Source: Deltaproteobacteria bacterium (GTDB lineage Bacteria > Desulfobacterota > GWC2-55-46). Taken from it: a DNA stretch of 64,000 bases. The translations under genes were made by a program, and so were the position numbers. The notes under the pieces were generated by a model that was given only the letters and a program-made list of their open reading frames with translations, was not told the origin of the DNA and made no database searches. Positions 41,564-50,301 of this stretch are shown one piece after another. Within the stretch, counting starts at the first letter, position 1. Every line of letters starts with the position of its first letter. The stretch is taken from contig JAIOIE010000018.1 in assembly GCA_019912665.1 (NCBI GenBank), forward strand, positions 186,001 through 250,000, written 5' to 3'.

Positions 41564-42799
41564 TCACCTTACATCGACCCTCTTCACCCCCTCGGGCCTC
41601 CACGCCGGGGATATTACGCCCGTTGGGTCCTCCCAGGGGTCCTTCTCAAAGAGCGCGGCCCATGTAACGGTCGACGAGCCGAAGGCCCTGTTAAGGCCGT
41701 CCATTGCCCCGAGGAGCCTCTCACGCCTCCTGTCATCCTCGAAAAGGGGCATCTGTTGCGCGCCCTTGGCAAGGTCCGAGAGCGTAACCCCAAGGAGCCG
41801 CACCGCGGTCTTAAGGCGCAACCCCTCAAGTATCCCCACTGCCGCCGAGTATATGGCGCGGGTGTCGTTCGTGGGGGCCGGAAGGGTTTTCTGTTTCGAG
41901 AAGGTAAAAAAATCAGGATACCTTATGGTAAGGGCCACTTTGCGCCCATAGAGGCCGTGTTCCCTTGCCCTTGCGCCGACCTTCTCCGAGAGCTTGAGTA
42001 TATGTCTTTTTATTACCGGCTTATCCGAGGCGTCTACCTGAAGGGTCATGGAGTGCCCGACGCTTTTTGCCTCTTCCTCCTGTCCTATGGGCACGACCCC
42101 GCTCTCGTATATGCCCTGCCCCATAAGTTTAAGCCTCTCGCCTATTATGCCGAAGCGCTCCCTCAGGATGCTCGCCGGGAACCTTCCGAGTTCGCCGCAT
42201 GTAACGACCCCCAGTGCGCCGAGGTGGGCCGTGAGCCTCGGGCCTATGCCCCAGAGCTCATTAACCGGCAGGTCCTCAAGGAGGGCCGGGACCTCTTCCG
42301 GCGCCAGGACGACCAGGCCGTCAGGCTTTTTCATGTCGGATGCGAGCTTTGCGATCAGCTTATTCGGGGCTATGCCTATGGAGCATGTAAGACGGCTCCC
42401 GATCTCGTCCCGTATCCTCTTCTTTACTGCCGTTGCAAGGGCCGAGGGAGAGCCGAAACCCGAGATGCAGCCCGTTATGTCCACGAACGCCTCGTCAATG
42501 GAGTACGCCTCGACCATCGGCGAGAAGTCCTTAAGTATCCCCATTATCCGGACCGAGGCGTCCGTGTATTTGCGGTTGTTCCCCGTGACGAATATGAGGC
42601 CGGGGCAGGCCCTTCTGGCCTCGACCTTGTTCATGCCGGTCTTTACGCCGAACGCCCTTGCCTCGTAGGAGGCGGTCGTCACTACAGTCCTCTGGGCCGA
42701 GCCCACGACCGCTATGGGTTTTCCCCTCAGGGAAGGGTTCGACTGCTGCTCGACCGAGGCGAAAAAGGCGTTCATGTCGATATGCATGATAAGCCTCAA
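41564..42799 (-). CDS. dinB: DNA polymerase IV (Y-family translesion polymerase)
   Basis: 411 residues. Starts IMHIDMNAFFASVEQ (palm metal-binding Asp), with YSIDEAFVDIT, CSIGIAPNKLIAKLASDMKKPDG, the thumb helix-hairpin-helix LWGIGPRLTAHLGALGV, and the little-finger domain to the end. Copies damaged DNA during the SOS response. The start is a TTG at 42799 overlapping the upstream stop (TTGA) and preceded by GGAGG at a good distance. No C-terminal clamp-binding QxxLF is obvious, though MPLFEDD near residue 363 is a candidate. Third gene of the lexA operon. Confidence 0.95.
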   Translation of the reverse strand: MRLIMHIDMNAFFASVEQQSNPSLRGKPIAVVGSAQRTVVTTASYEARAFGVKTGMNKVEARRACPGLIFVTGNNRKYTDASVRIMGILKDFSPMVEAYSIDEAFVDITGCISGFGSPSALATAVKKRIRDEIGSRLTCSIGIAPNKLIAKLASDMKKPDGLVVLAPEEVPALLEDLPVNELWGIGPRLTAHLGALGVVTCGELGRFPASILRERFGIIGERLKLMGQGIYESGVVPIGQEEEAKSVGHSMTLQVDASDKPVIKRHILKLSEKVGARAREHGLYGRKVALTIRYPDFFTFSKQKTLPAPTNDTRAIYSAAVGILEGLRLKTAVRLLGVTLSDLAKGAQQMPLFEDDRRRERLLGAMDGLNRAFGSSTVTWAALFEKDPWEDPTGVISPAWRPEGVKRVDVR

Positions 42800-43035
42800 G
42801 AGCCGACCTCCTCGATCGACCAGCCGAGGCTTGAAGAGTTATAGGCGAGCTCGAAGAGTGTAGCGCCGTCCGATACCGAGAAGTGCAGAATGCGCGCGCT
42901 CCCCTCCCTTGACGCCCAGGTATAGGTTATCTCCTTTACGCCGTATACCCTTCCCCGCCATTTGAACTTCACCGGCCTTACCCCCCTGTCGAAGACAGCC
43001 ACGACCTTTATCGCGTCCCTTATCTTTGTTGCCAT
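42796..43035 (-). CDS. small SOS-operon protein (DUF6504-like)
   Basis: 79 residues: VVAVFDRGVRPVKFKWRGRVYGVKEITYTW and HFSVSDGATLFELAYN with a Trp near the end. The pattern (basic, beta-rich, FKWRGRxY) resembles DUF6504-type small proteins, which I recall beside translesion polymerase genes. It lies between lexA (17 nt upstream) and dinB (TTGA overlap) and is thus expected to be SOS-induced. No catalytic residues can be proposed. It may assist the polymerase. Confidence 0.8.
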   Translation of the reverse strand: MATKIRDAIKVVAVFDRGVRPVKFKWRGRVYGVKEITYTWASREGSARILHFSVSDGATLFELAYNSSSLGWSIEEVGS

Positions 43036-43052
43036 ATGGTTCCCTGCTTCGC

Positions 43053-43673
43053 TTACTTTTCAAGCAGCCTTATCACTGATATCACCTTGCCTATAACGGC
43101 GAAATCGCTACCCTCTTTGACTACGATGGGTTCCATTGCGGGGTTCTCCGGCTTCAAGACGACCGTGCCGCCGGTTTTTACGAGCCTCTTTACAGTTGCC
43201 TCGCCGTCTACGAGGGCCACGATTATATCTCCGTCCGAGGCATCGGGCTGGGGCCTTACGACCACGAGGTCGCCCTCGGAGATGCCCGCTTCAATCATGC
43301 TCTCGCCTTCGACCCTTAAAAGGAACGCGTCCCTGCACTTGAAGAAATGCTCATCGTGCACCACATGGCCCAGTATGTCCTCGACCGCCTCTTCCGGGGC
43401 GCCTGCCCTCACCCTTCCGGCTATGGGCAGGGAGATGCCGCCGCGCCGCGTCCGATCGGGGCCGAGAAGGGAGATCGCGCGGGAGGCCGAGGCCTCCCTT
43501 TTCAGGAACCCCTTCCTCTCAAGGGCCGCAAGGTGTTTTGCGGCGTTCTTCGGCCCCCTTATCCCGAACCTGGCGCATATGTCCCTCAGGGAAGGCGGGT
43601 AGCCCGCCTCCCCTATGAACTCGCTGAGGAAATCGAGTATCTCTTTCTGCCGTGATGTGAGTTGGCTGCCCAT
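43053..43673 (-). CDS. lexA: SOS repressor LexA
   Basis: 206 residues. N-terminal winged helix LTSRQKEILDFLSEFI, PSLRDICARFGIRGPKNAAKHLAALERKGFL. Self-cleavage site Ala90-Gly91 in GRVRAG. Catalytic Ser125 in EGESM and Lys162 in ATVKRL. It represses SOS genes and is cleaved with RecA help. The ATG at 43673 begins only four nucleotides after the operator and has no Shine-Dalgarno, because the promoter start point lies inside the operator. Operon lexA-small protein-dinB. Confidence 0.96.
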   Translation of the reverse strand: MGSQLTSRQKEILDFLSEFIGEAGYPPSLRDICARFGIRGPKNAAKHLAALERKGFLKREASASRAISLLGPDRTRRGGISLPIAGRVRAGAPEEAVEDILGHVVHDEHFFKCRDAFLLRVEGESMIEAGISEGDLVVVRPQPDASDGDIIVALVDGEATVKRLVKTGGTVVLKPENPAMEPIVVKEGSDFAVIGKVISVIRLLEK

Positions 43674-43676
43674 AGG

Positions 43677-43728
43677 TTAGGGTTACATTTGTTACCCTAA
43701 GAATAATCCGGGAGCCTTGGAATGTCAA
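43677..43728 (-). promoter_or_regulatory. lexA promoter with overlapping palindromic operator
   Basis: Promoter on the minus strand: TTGACA (43723-43728), 17-nt spacer, TATTCT (43700-43705). Immediately downstream and over the start point lies a 24-bp palindrome. Left arm TTAGGGTTAC (43677-43686), spacer ATTT, right arm GTTACCCTAA (43691-43700), with one mismatch between arms. It lacks the CTG-N10-CAG of gamma-proteobacteria and the GAAC/GTTC core of Gram-positives, but shares a C-N4-G core and GGTT/ACC arms with the box I recall for Geobacter. Autorepression is expected. Confidence 0.8.
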
Positions 43729-43758
43729 GGGAAGAATATGGAAAGAATGACCATGAAC

Positions 43759-43793
43759 AAAAAGCCCTAAGCACCTGAAAACATGGGCTTTTT
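43759..43793. terminator. bidirectional hairpin terminator after the flavoprotein gene
   Basis: AAAAAGCCC (43759-43767) and GGGCTTTTT (43785-43793) pair around a 17-nt loop and give T-runs on both strands. It ends the nitronate-monooxygenase-like transcript upstream of the lexA promoter. Confidence 0.75.
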
Positions 43794-43801
43794 ACGGAAA
43801 G

Positions 43802-45289
43802 TCAGCGGCAATTGGAGCTTGCGGCAAGACACTCCTCTCCAAGTATTGAGTCAAGCACGTCCTTTGCGGAATACGAGGGCTTGCCGACCTTTTCAAGGAC
43901 CTCCTTTACGAGGGAGAAGTCCTTGCCGGCCGTCACAAGCGGTTTCTCGACATACCCTGAGGCCCTCCTCTGCGGGAGGCCGATATTGGCCATAAGCCCG
44001 TTACAGAGGCACTTACAGCCTTCGGTATCCTCTATTCTCCCGCCCTTACGGACGTACTCATGGACCGGCTCAGCCGGGCAGCGATAGCCCAGGGAGCCGT
44101 CGTCCTTCTTATAGACGTGCCTGAGGTATCCGAGGTCGCAGACCCTTTCCCTTGCCTCGAAGACGTCCTCCTCGGAGTGCGAGCCTGAAAGGGCTGCCAC
44201 CTTGAACGGAAAGCCGGTCGGAGATGCCTTGGGGTCGGTAAAGACGCGGACCTTGCCCGTGGATACGGCCGAGAGCACTTCACCACGGATCTCGTCGGTG
44301 AGGCCGGACTCCGCCGAGAATGCGAACGGGGTTCCGGCCTGGATGCCGCTTGCGCCGAGCGAGAGGGCCTCCTTGAGCCTCAGTGAGCCGCCGTACGCGC
44401 CAGCGAGCCAGAAAGGCACACCGAGGGCTTTTATGCTGTCGAGGTCGACATCGTCCTTGGGGCCGTAGACCGGCTCTCCGCTCTCGTCAAGCCTCAATGC
44501 GCCCCTGGGAAGCGCGTTGTGTCCGCCTGCCGAGGCCCCCTCGATAACGAGCCCGTCCACCCGGCCCGTGCCCTTCTTAACGAGGGTCTGGGCCAGCACT
44601 GTAGAGGCGATTATCGCGAAGAAAGCGGGACGCTTCAATGCGGGGAGCCCGGCCCCTTCGGCGAACTCCCGCGGACTGAACGTTATCCTGAAGTCATCGT
44701 CCTTGTCAGCGCCGAGCACGTTGAGCTTAAGGGAGGCGTCCCTGTTCGCCGCGAAGCTGTCGAGGATGCCGGGTATCTCCCTGGGGATGCCCGCGCCTAC
44801 CATGACATAATCCACCCCGGCAAGCATGGCCCCGTATATAGAGGCGAGCTGCGGAAGCTGTATCTTCTCGAGGTAATTTATCCCGACCCTGCCGGCGTGC
44901 CCCTCCTTCGCAAGATAGACCTCGACGAAGTTGGCGATAACTATAAGCTCCTGGTGGGCCCTGGAGAGTTCCGCCGAGCACATGGGCACGGGCTTGAAGG
45001 GCTCGTCATCCTTCTTGCCGCCGGGTACGAAATACCTTTCAAGGACGCGAGCCGCCATGGCCGGGAAAGGGAATTGCCTGAGGGCGCGGAGCATATGGCC
45101 GCCAGGGTCTCCTGTCTGCAGCCTCCTGGCGAGTATCATGTCAAGGGCTGTGCCGGAGACTACCCCGAGCTGGCCCGCTTTTGAGACCGCCTTGGCAAGG
45201 GTCCAGGAGGATACTCCGGCGCCCATGCCTCCCTGTATTACGAGCGGACTGAAAAGGGCAGCTCCCTCTTTTAATTCGTGTATCTTCAT
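43802..45289 (-). CDS. nitronate monooxygenase/PfaD-like flavin oxidoreductase
   Basis: 495 residues, a TIM-barrel FMN enzyme: PLVIQGGMGAGVSSWTLAKAVSKAG at the N-terminus, DGLVIEGASAGGHN at the phosphate-binding strand, WLAGAYGGSLRLKEALSLGASGIQAGTPFAF around the FMN site. The C-terminal extension has clustered cysteines (GCKCLCNGL). Longer than classical nitronate monooxygenases (about 350) and closer in size to PfaD-type enoyl reductases. It has no polyketide genes around it. Reaction therefore left open. Possible -10 TAGAAT about 150 nt upstream. Own transcription unit. Confidence 0.85.
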   Translation of the reverse strand: MKIHELKEGAALFSPLVIQGGMGAGVSSWTLAKAVSKAGQLGVVSGTALDMILARRLQTGDPGGHMLRALRQFPFPAMAARVLERYFVPGGKKDDEPFKPVPMCSAELSRAHQELIVIANFVEVYLAKEGHAGRVGINYLEKIQLPQLASIYGAMLAGVDYVMVGAGIPREIPGILDSFAANRDASLKLNVLGADKDDDFRITFSPREFAEGAGLPALKRPAFFAIIASTVLAQTLVKKGTGRVDGLVIEGASAGGHNALPRGALRLDESGEPVYGPKDDVDLDSIKALGVPFWLAGAYGGSLRLKEALSLGASGIQAGTPFAFSAESGLTDEIRGEVLSAVSTGKVRVFTDPKASPTGFPFKVAALSGSHSEEDVFEARERVCDLGYLRHVYKKDDGSLGYRCPAEPVHEYVRKGGRIEDTEGCKCLCNGLMANIGLPQRRASGYVEKPLVTAGKDFSLVKEVLEKVGKPSYSAKDVLDSILGEECLAASSNCR

Positions 45290-45506
45290 AGTGTATTGTC
45301 CTAATTTGCTTGTGAAATGTGGCCTGCTTGGTTTACAACCTTTGCCGGGGTATTTCAGGGGAAATGGAGTCAGAGGGGATAAAGAGGGCGATTCCGCAAG
45401 CTGAGTCCAGACCTGAACCTTTTACCGCGCACATTCTAACCTATTTGCCTTATCATTTGCAAACAAACTATTTCAGGCGCCAGATGACTTTAAGAAAGCC
45501 CTTTTT

Positions 45507-46391
45507 TCACTCAATTACCTGAATGCCGTCGGGCCTGTCGATTGTCTGCTGCTCCGGCCCTGGTTCGGGTCCCGGCGCGGCCGGGGCAGTTGCTTCATTT
45601 TCAAACTCCGCATCAGGCGGCATTCCTGCAGATCCTTCCTCTACAGGAACGGTATCCGGCTCGACCGCCTCTTCCGCTGGCCCGGGAACAAGCTCCTCGA
45701 ATTCCGGTACCACGAAGCCCCTTTTCACCATGATGTTGTATATGACATTGGCCCTTCTCTCCACGTAGCGCTGCGAACCGGAGGCGTTCAGCTTCCTCGG
45801 GTTCGGCAGCACGACCGCAAGACGGGCCGCCTCCATGGGGGTAAGCTCGGCGGCTGACTTTCCGAAGTGATGGCGGGAAGCGGCCTCCACCCCGAATATG
45901 CCCTCGCCCCACTCTGCCACGTTCAGATAGAGCTCGAGTATGCGCCGCTTCTTGAGCGCCCTTTCGAGCCTCCAGGTGATTATCGCCTCCCTAATCTTCC
46001 GTATTGGGGATTTCGTGGGCTTCAAAAAGAGGTTCTTCGCGAGCTGCTGGCTTATGGTCGAGCCCCCGGCCCTGAATCTGCGGGCCTTCAAGTCTTTTTC
46101 GAGCGCCTTCTGCATGGCCTCGAAATCAAAGCCCTCATGGCTCCAGAACTTGTCGTCTTCCGCTATTATTACCGCCTTCACCATGTGAGGGGATATTCGC
46201 GAATAAGACACCCATTTGTGGCGGACCCTTATCTTCTTGCCCCTGGCCTTCCACTCGGCCTCCCTGTGCTCCATCATTGCGGTCTTCTTCGGGTTCTCCT
46301 TCTCAAGGCGGGAAACATCCGGGAAGAAGGCCAGGTAGAGCATGGAGAGCATGGGTATCGATATCAGGACGGCGTAGAGCGCCTTTTTCAC
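45507..46391 (-). CDS. mtgA: monofunctional peptidoglycan transglycosylase (GT51)
   Basis: 294 residues. An N-terminal membrane anchor (ALYAVLISIPMLSMLYLAFF) precedes a GT51 domain: AVIIAEDDKFWSHEGFD (catalytic Glu), AGGSTISQQLAKNLFL, RKIREAIITWRLERALKKRRILELYLNVAEWGEGIFG. It polymerises lipid II glycan strands in the periplasm. The C-terminal 60 residues are an unusual Pro/Glu/Ala-rich acidic tail, absent from Escherichia coli MtgA. GTG start at 46391 after GAGGG. Confidence 0.92.
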   Translation of the reverse strand: MKKALYAVLISIPMLSMLYLAFFPDVSRLEKENPKKTAMMEHREAEWKARGKKIRVRHKWVSYSRISPHMVKAVIIAEDDKFWSHEGFDFEAMQKALEKDLKARRFRAGGSTISQQLAKNLFLKPTKSPIRKIREAIITWRLERALKKRRILELYLNVAEWGEGIFGVEAASRHHFGKSAAELTPMEAARLAVVLPNPRKLNASGSQRYVERRANVIYNIMVKRGFVVPEFEELVPGPAEEAVEPDTVPVEEGSAGMPPDAEFENEATAPAAPGPEPGPEQQTIDRPDGIQVIE

Positions 46392-46416
46392 CGGATGCCC
46401 TCTTTCAGCGGATTAT

Positions 46417-46450
46417 AAAAAAAGGCCCGCGCTCGCGCGGGCCTTTTTTT
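46417..46450. terminator. terminator after the ApgM-like gene
   Basis: GGCCCGCGC/GCGCGGGCC hairpin (46424-46443) flanked by A-run and T-run, so active on either strand. On the minus strand it ends the threonine/phosphomutase transcript just before mtgA. Confidence 0.85.
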
Positions 46451-46466
46451 CTCGTATGCCTTTATT

Positions 46467-47681
46467 TCAGGAGAGCGCCTTTTTCTCGGCCCTTCCGTAA
46501 AAGTCCTGGGCGAGCGCGCCGCAGTCCTCTATTACGAGGCCCGTTGCCGCCGCGTTCTTTTCCGAGAACTTAACGGGGCTCCCCTCGTCGCCGTCCCTGA
46601 AAAGGACAAAGGGGACCGGGTCCGAGGTGTGGGTCTTAAGAGCTATCGGCGTCGGGTGGTCCGGAAGGACCATGACCGCGAAAGGGCCTAAGCGGCGCGC
46701 GCCCTCCATCACCGGGCCGACTATCTTCGAGTCGAAGTCCTCTATGGCCTGGAGCTTGTGCCCGAGGTTCCCGTTATGGCCTGCCTCGTCCGGCGCCTCG
46801 ATATGCACGCAGATGAAATCCCTCGTCTCAAGCGCCTTCAAGGCCGCATCGGCCTTGCCTTTGTAATTCGTGTCGATATATCCGGTAGCGCCCTCAACCT
46901 TTATCACTTCGAGCCCGGCGTATATGCCTATGCCCTTCATGAGGTCAACTGCGGATATTATCGCGCCGTTCACGCCGAACCTCTCCTTTAACGTGGGCAT
47001 GGCAGGCGCGCTCCCCTGCCCCCAGAGCCAGATCGATGTCGCGGGCTTCTTGCCTTCCGCGACCCTTTTGGCGTTTACCGGATGATTCTTAAGCACATCC
47101 TGCGATAGATTCATGAGATTAATGAGCTTCTCGGCCCCCTCGCCTTTCGGGAGATGGGGCCCTATGGCCTTGTCGGAGATGTCGTGGGGGGGCACGGTCT
47201 TAAGGTCCTTCGAACCGCCGCTCCAGACCATTAGGTGCCTGTAGCCGGTGCCCGGATAGAACCTCACGCCCTCGCGCGAAAGGGCGCTATCGAGGTCGAG
47301 CACCATATCCCTCGCCTCTTCGGTCGAGATGTGCCCGGCGCTGTAGTCGCCCATCACGGTCGAGCCGTCCTTTTCGATGAGGGTCACGAGGTTGCACCTG
47401 AACGCAATGTCCGAGGGGCCGAGCTTCACGCCAATGGAAGCGGCCTCAAGCGGCGCCCTGCCGGAGTAGTACTTCGCCGGGCTGTAGCCCAGGACGCTCA
47501 GGTTCGCGACGTCGCTCCCCGGCGAGAAGCCGCCGGGCACTGTCCTGAAGAGGCCGAACCTCCCCGCGCCTGCGAGCCTGTCCATGTTCGGGGTGTCAGC
47601 TGACTCGAGCGGGGTCTTTCCGCCGAGGCTTTCAATCGGGGCGTCGGCCATGCCGTCGCCTATGAGTATTATGTATTTCAT
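46467..47681 (-). CDS. ApgM-like metalloenzyme, probable homoserine kinase (annotated as phosphoglycerate mutase)
   Basis: 404 residues of the alkaline phosphatase/iPGM superfamily, archaeal type: YIILIGDGMAD (metal Asp9), FSPGSDVANLSVLGY (nucleophile Ser with Asp), GDYSAGHISTEEA, and a C-terminal EAPDEAGHNGNLGHKLQAIEDFD with VMVLPDHPTPI. By sequence it could be 2,3-bisphosphoglycerate-independent phosphoglycerate mutase. The TIGR02535 subgroup was proposed to be the homoserine kinase of bacteria lacking ThrB. Here it follows hom and thrC, and no GHMP-type thrB is in the window, so homoserine kinase is the better guess. Separated from thrC by an inverted-repeat element. Confidence 0.8.
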   Translation of the reverse strand: MKYIILIGDGMADAPIESLGGKTPLESADTPNMDRLAGAGRFGLFRTVPGGFSPGSDVANLSVLGYSPAKYYSGRAPLEAASIGVKLGPSDIAFRCNLVTLIEKDGSTVMGDYSAGHISTEEARDMVLDLDSALSREGVRFYPGTGYRHLMVWSGGSKDLKTVPPHDISDKAIGPHLPKGEGAEKLINLMNLSQDVLKNHPVNAKRVAEGKKPATSIWLWGQGSAPAMPTLKERFGVNGAIISAVDLMKGIGIYAGLEVIKVEGATGYIDTNYKGKADAALKALETRDFICVHIEAPDEAGHNGNLGHKLQAIEDFDSKIVGPVMEGARRLGPFAVMVLPDHPTPIALKTHTSDPVPFVLFRDGDEGSPVKFSEKNAAATGLVIEDCGALAQDFYGRAEKKALS

Positions 47682-47729
47682 TCAGTCAACCTCTTAAATT
47701 AGCTGCTTGCTGAAAAACTCCGTTTTATT

Positions 47730-47861
47730 CAGGCTGCTCAAAAAGCTCCAGATGCGAGGCCCCCGTTGGAATAGGGGGGCGAGGAATAGGCGTACTTTTC
47801 GTGTACGCCGGAGTGTCAAGCGACGAAGACAACGACGCAGATGGACTTTTTCAGCAGCCTG
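47730..47861. repeat. intergenic inverted-repeat (REP/MITE-like) element
   Basis: Imperfect terminal arms: left 47730-47756 begins CAGGCTGCTCAAAAAGCTCC, and right 47836-47861, read in reverse complement, begins CAGGCTGCTGAAAAAGTCC. Inside are two more hairpins, CCCCC/GGGGG near 47760-47780 and GGCGTAC/GTACGCC near 47790-47808. A second, outer GCTGAAAAACTCC copy lies at about 47708. It has no coding capacity and fills the thrC-apgM gap. I have seen very similar TTTTTCAGCAGCCTGTTA-bounded elements scattered in deltaproteobacterial and Nitrospirota genomes (memory, unsearched). Confidence 0.75.
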
Positions 47862-47873
47862 TTAGTCCTCTTT

Positions 47874-48944
47874 TCAGAAGCCCATCGCCTTAAGTATCTT
47901 CGCGGTCTCGGCAGCCACCTTAAGCGGCTTCTCCGAGGACTTGAGCGCGATGTCCGGGTCTTTCAAGCCGTGCCCGGTGAGCGTGCAGACGACAGTGTCG
48001 CCGTCATTCAGGACGCCTTCCTTCTTGAGCTTCAGCGCCCCCGCGAGGCTCGCCGCGGACGCGGGTTCGCAGAATATGCCTTCGCGCGAGGCGAGGAGCT
48101 TGTAGGCATCGAGTATCTCGGCATCGCTTACGGCCTCTATCACGCCGCCGCTCTCGTCCCTGGCCTTAACGGCCGAGTCCCAGCTTGCCGGGTTCCCTAT
48201 CTTTATCGCCGTCGCGATGGTCTCGGGCTTCTCGACGGGGCGGCCCAGCACTATCGGGGACGCGCCCTCGGCCTGGAAGCCCATCATCTTCGGAAGGTTC
48301 GATATTATGCCTTCGTTATAGTACTGCTTGTAGCCCTTCCAGTAGGCCGTTATGTTCCCGGCGTTCCCGACCGGGAGAAAGTGATATGTAGGCGCGTACC
48401 CCAGATGCTCGCATACCTCGAAGGCGCCGGTCTTCTGCCCCTCTATCCTGAAGGGGTTTATTGAGTTTACCATCTTTACCGGGTAGCCCCCGGTTATCTC
48501 CTTCACTATCTCCAGCGCGTCATCGAAGCTCCCCTTTATCTGGAGCACGAGCGCCCCGTGCATGATGGCCTGCGAGAGTTTCCCCATGGCTATCGACCCG
48601 TCCGGCACGAGGACGAACGCCTTCATCCCGGCCTTCGAGGCATACGCGGCTGCCGAAGCCGAGGTGTTCCCGGTCGAGGCGCAGATTATGGCCTCGGCCC
48701 CCTCCTCCCTGGCCTTGGATACCGCCATTGTCATGCCGCGGTCCTTGAATGAGCCAGTGGGGTTGAGGCCCTCGTACTTAAGTAGTAGCCTCAGGTCCCC
48801 GAATATGTCCTTCAGGTTCACGCTCTCGACAAGAGGCGTATTTCCTTCAAGAAGCGTCGTTATCGAGCTGTCGCCGACCTCCGGAAGGAAGTCCCTGAAC
48901 TCCCTTATTATGCCGCCCCAAAGGCCTTTCCTAGTTAGCTGCAC
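47874..48944 (-). CDS. thrC: threonine synthase
   Basis: 356 residues. PLP-dependent beta-family enzyme converting O-phosphohomoserine to threonine. The PLP lysine is Lys67 in NPTGSFKDRG. The phosphate-binding loop is PVGNAGNITAYWKGYKQY, and ASTGNTSASAAAYASKAG is typical. The compact length (about 350) is the short ThrC class. GTG start 48944 lies within the 3' end of hom (14-nt overlap) with GAGGAG before it. Next enzyme after Hom and the probable kinase in the pathway. Confidence 0.95.
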   Translation of the reverse strand: MQLTRKGLWGGIIREFRDFLPEVGDSSITTLLEGNTPLVESVNLKDIFGDLRLLLKYEGLNPTGSFKDRGMTMAVSKAREEGAEAIICASTGNTSASAAAYASKAGMKAFVLVPDGSIAMGKLSQAIMHGALVLQIKGSFDDALEIVKEITGGYPVKMVNSINPFRIEGQKTGAFEVCEHLGYAPTYHFLPVGNAGNITAYWKGYKQYYNEGIISNLPKMMGFQAEGASPIVLGRPVEKPETIATAIKIGNPASWDSAVKARDESGGVIEAVSDAEILDAYKLLASREGIFCEPASAASLAGALKLKKEGVLNDGDTVVCTLTGHGLKDPDIALKSSEKPLKVAAETAKILKAMGF

Positions 48945-50301
48945 CCAGGTTCTCCTCTATCCTTATGTAGACTATCTTGTCGTGTATTATGTCCATCTTG
49001 GATATTTCCGCGACCGCGGCGCGTAGCTCCCTCTCAAGGGCGTTATGCGTAAGCACAACGAGCGGGACCGCGCCGCCCACCTTCCTGTCCCTCTGTATGA
49101 CAGAAGATATGCTTATATTGTGGCTTCCGAGGACGCCGGATATCTTTGAGAGGACTCCCGGTTTGTCCATTGCCAGAAAGCGTATGTAATAGGGCATCTC
49201 GACCGACTCGGTCTCGCGTATTGCAACGGGCCTCGCCTCCTCATCCGGGCACGAAAGCGGAGGGACGCGCCGGACGGCGCCGGTAGAGATGTTCCTCGCG
49301 ATGTCCATGAGGTCCGCCACGACCGCGCTCGCGGTCGGCATCATGCCAGCGCCCATGCCGTATAGGAGGACCGACCCCACGGCGTTACCCTTGAGGTATA
49401 TGCCGTTATAGGCGCCGTCGATTGTCGCGAGCGGGTGCTGGGCGGGTATCATCGTGGGATGCACCCTGGCTTCCACCTTGCCTTCCGCGGATTTCGTTAT
49501 GGCCAGGAGCTTTATCCTGTAGCCGAACTCCTTTGCGAACTTTATATCGAGCTGGCTTATGCTCGTAATTCCCTCGGTATAGATGTCCTCGAGCCTTATA
49601 TGCGTGCCGTAGGCTAAGTTAATGAGTATCGCGAGCTTGTGGGCGGTATCTATACCCTCGACGTCATAGGTGGGGTCCGCTTCGGCATAGCCCTTCTCCT
49701 GGGCCCTTCTCAAGACGTCCTCGAATTTCCCGCCCTCGTTCGTCATCTTGGAGAGGATGTAGTTCGCGGTGCCGTTTATTATGCCGTAGATGGACTCTAC
49801 CCTGTTGGCGGCGAGCCCTTCGCGGAGCGCCTTTATGACCGGGATGCCGCCCCCGACACTCGCCTCGAAGCCGATGTCGACGCCCTTCTCGGCGGCCTTC
49901 CCGAATATCTCTTCCCCGTGGGTCGAAAGGAGGGCCTTATTGGCGGTCACGACGTGCTTGCCCCGCTCGAAGGCCTCGAGTATGAAATCCTTTGCTATCC
50001 CGGTGCCGCCGACAAGCTCTATGACGATTGAAATATCAGGGTCGTTTATTATATCCCTCGCGTCGGCTGTGAGGACCCCATCGGCGAGCCTGACTCCCCT
50101 GTCCCTCGTTAAGTCCCTGTCGGCCACCCTCTTAAGCACGAGCTCGCAGCCGAGCTTCGCGGCTATTATATCGGCGTTCTCCTTTAATACCCTGACGACG
50201 CCCGTGCCCACAGTGCCGAAACCTATGAGCCCGACGTTTATGCTTTTGGCCCTCGCCACGGAGGCTCCGGAAAGATTCTCTCTCGACGCGGTCTTCGTCA
50301 T
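48931..50301 (-). CDS. hom: homoserine dehydrogenase with C-terminal ACT domain
   Basis: About 456 residues. NAD(P)-binding [29 protein letters not shown], catalytic-domain [34 protein letters not shown], and a C-terminal ACT domain ([21 protein letters not shown]) for feedback by threonine. Reduces aspartate semialdehyde to homoserine. ATG 50301 overlaps the aminotransferase stop (ATGA). The longer open frame upstream is noise. Confidence 0.95.
   Translation of the reverse strand: MTKTASRENLSGASVARAKSINVGLIGFGTVGTGVVRVLKENADIIAAKLGCELVLKRVADRDLTRDRGVRLADGVLTADARDIINDPDISIVIELVGGTGIAKDFILEAFERGKHVVTANKALLSTHGEEIFGKAAEKGVDIGFEASVGGGIPVIKALREGLAANRVESIYGIINGTANYILSKMTNEGGKFEDVLRRAQEKGYAEADPTYDVEGIDTAHKLAILINLAYGTHIRLEDIYTEGITSISQLDIKFAKEFGYRIKLLAITKSAEGKVEARVHPTMIPAQHPLATIDGAYNGIYLKGNAVGSVLLYGMGAGMMPTASAVVADLMDIARNISTGAVRRVPPLSCPDEEARPVAIRETESVEMPYYIRFLAMDKPGVLSKISGVLGSHNISISSVIQRDRKVGGAVPLVVLTHNALERELRAAVAEISKMDIIHDKIVYIRIEENLGAAN

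Noticed and set aside
43053-43673. Alternative later start for lexA with a ribosome site
   Set aside because: A later start would remove the first helix of the DNA-binding domain; the short, nearly leaderless mRNA explains the missing Shine-Dalgarno.
47700-47866. Insertion sequence remnant
   Set aside because: Inverted repeats but no transposase fragment and no coding capacity; better called a REP/MITE-like element.
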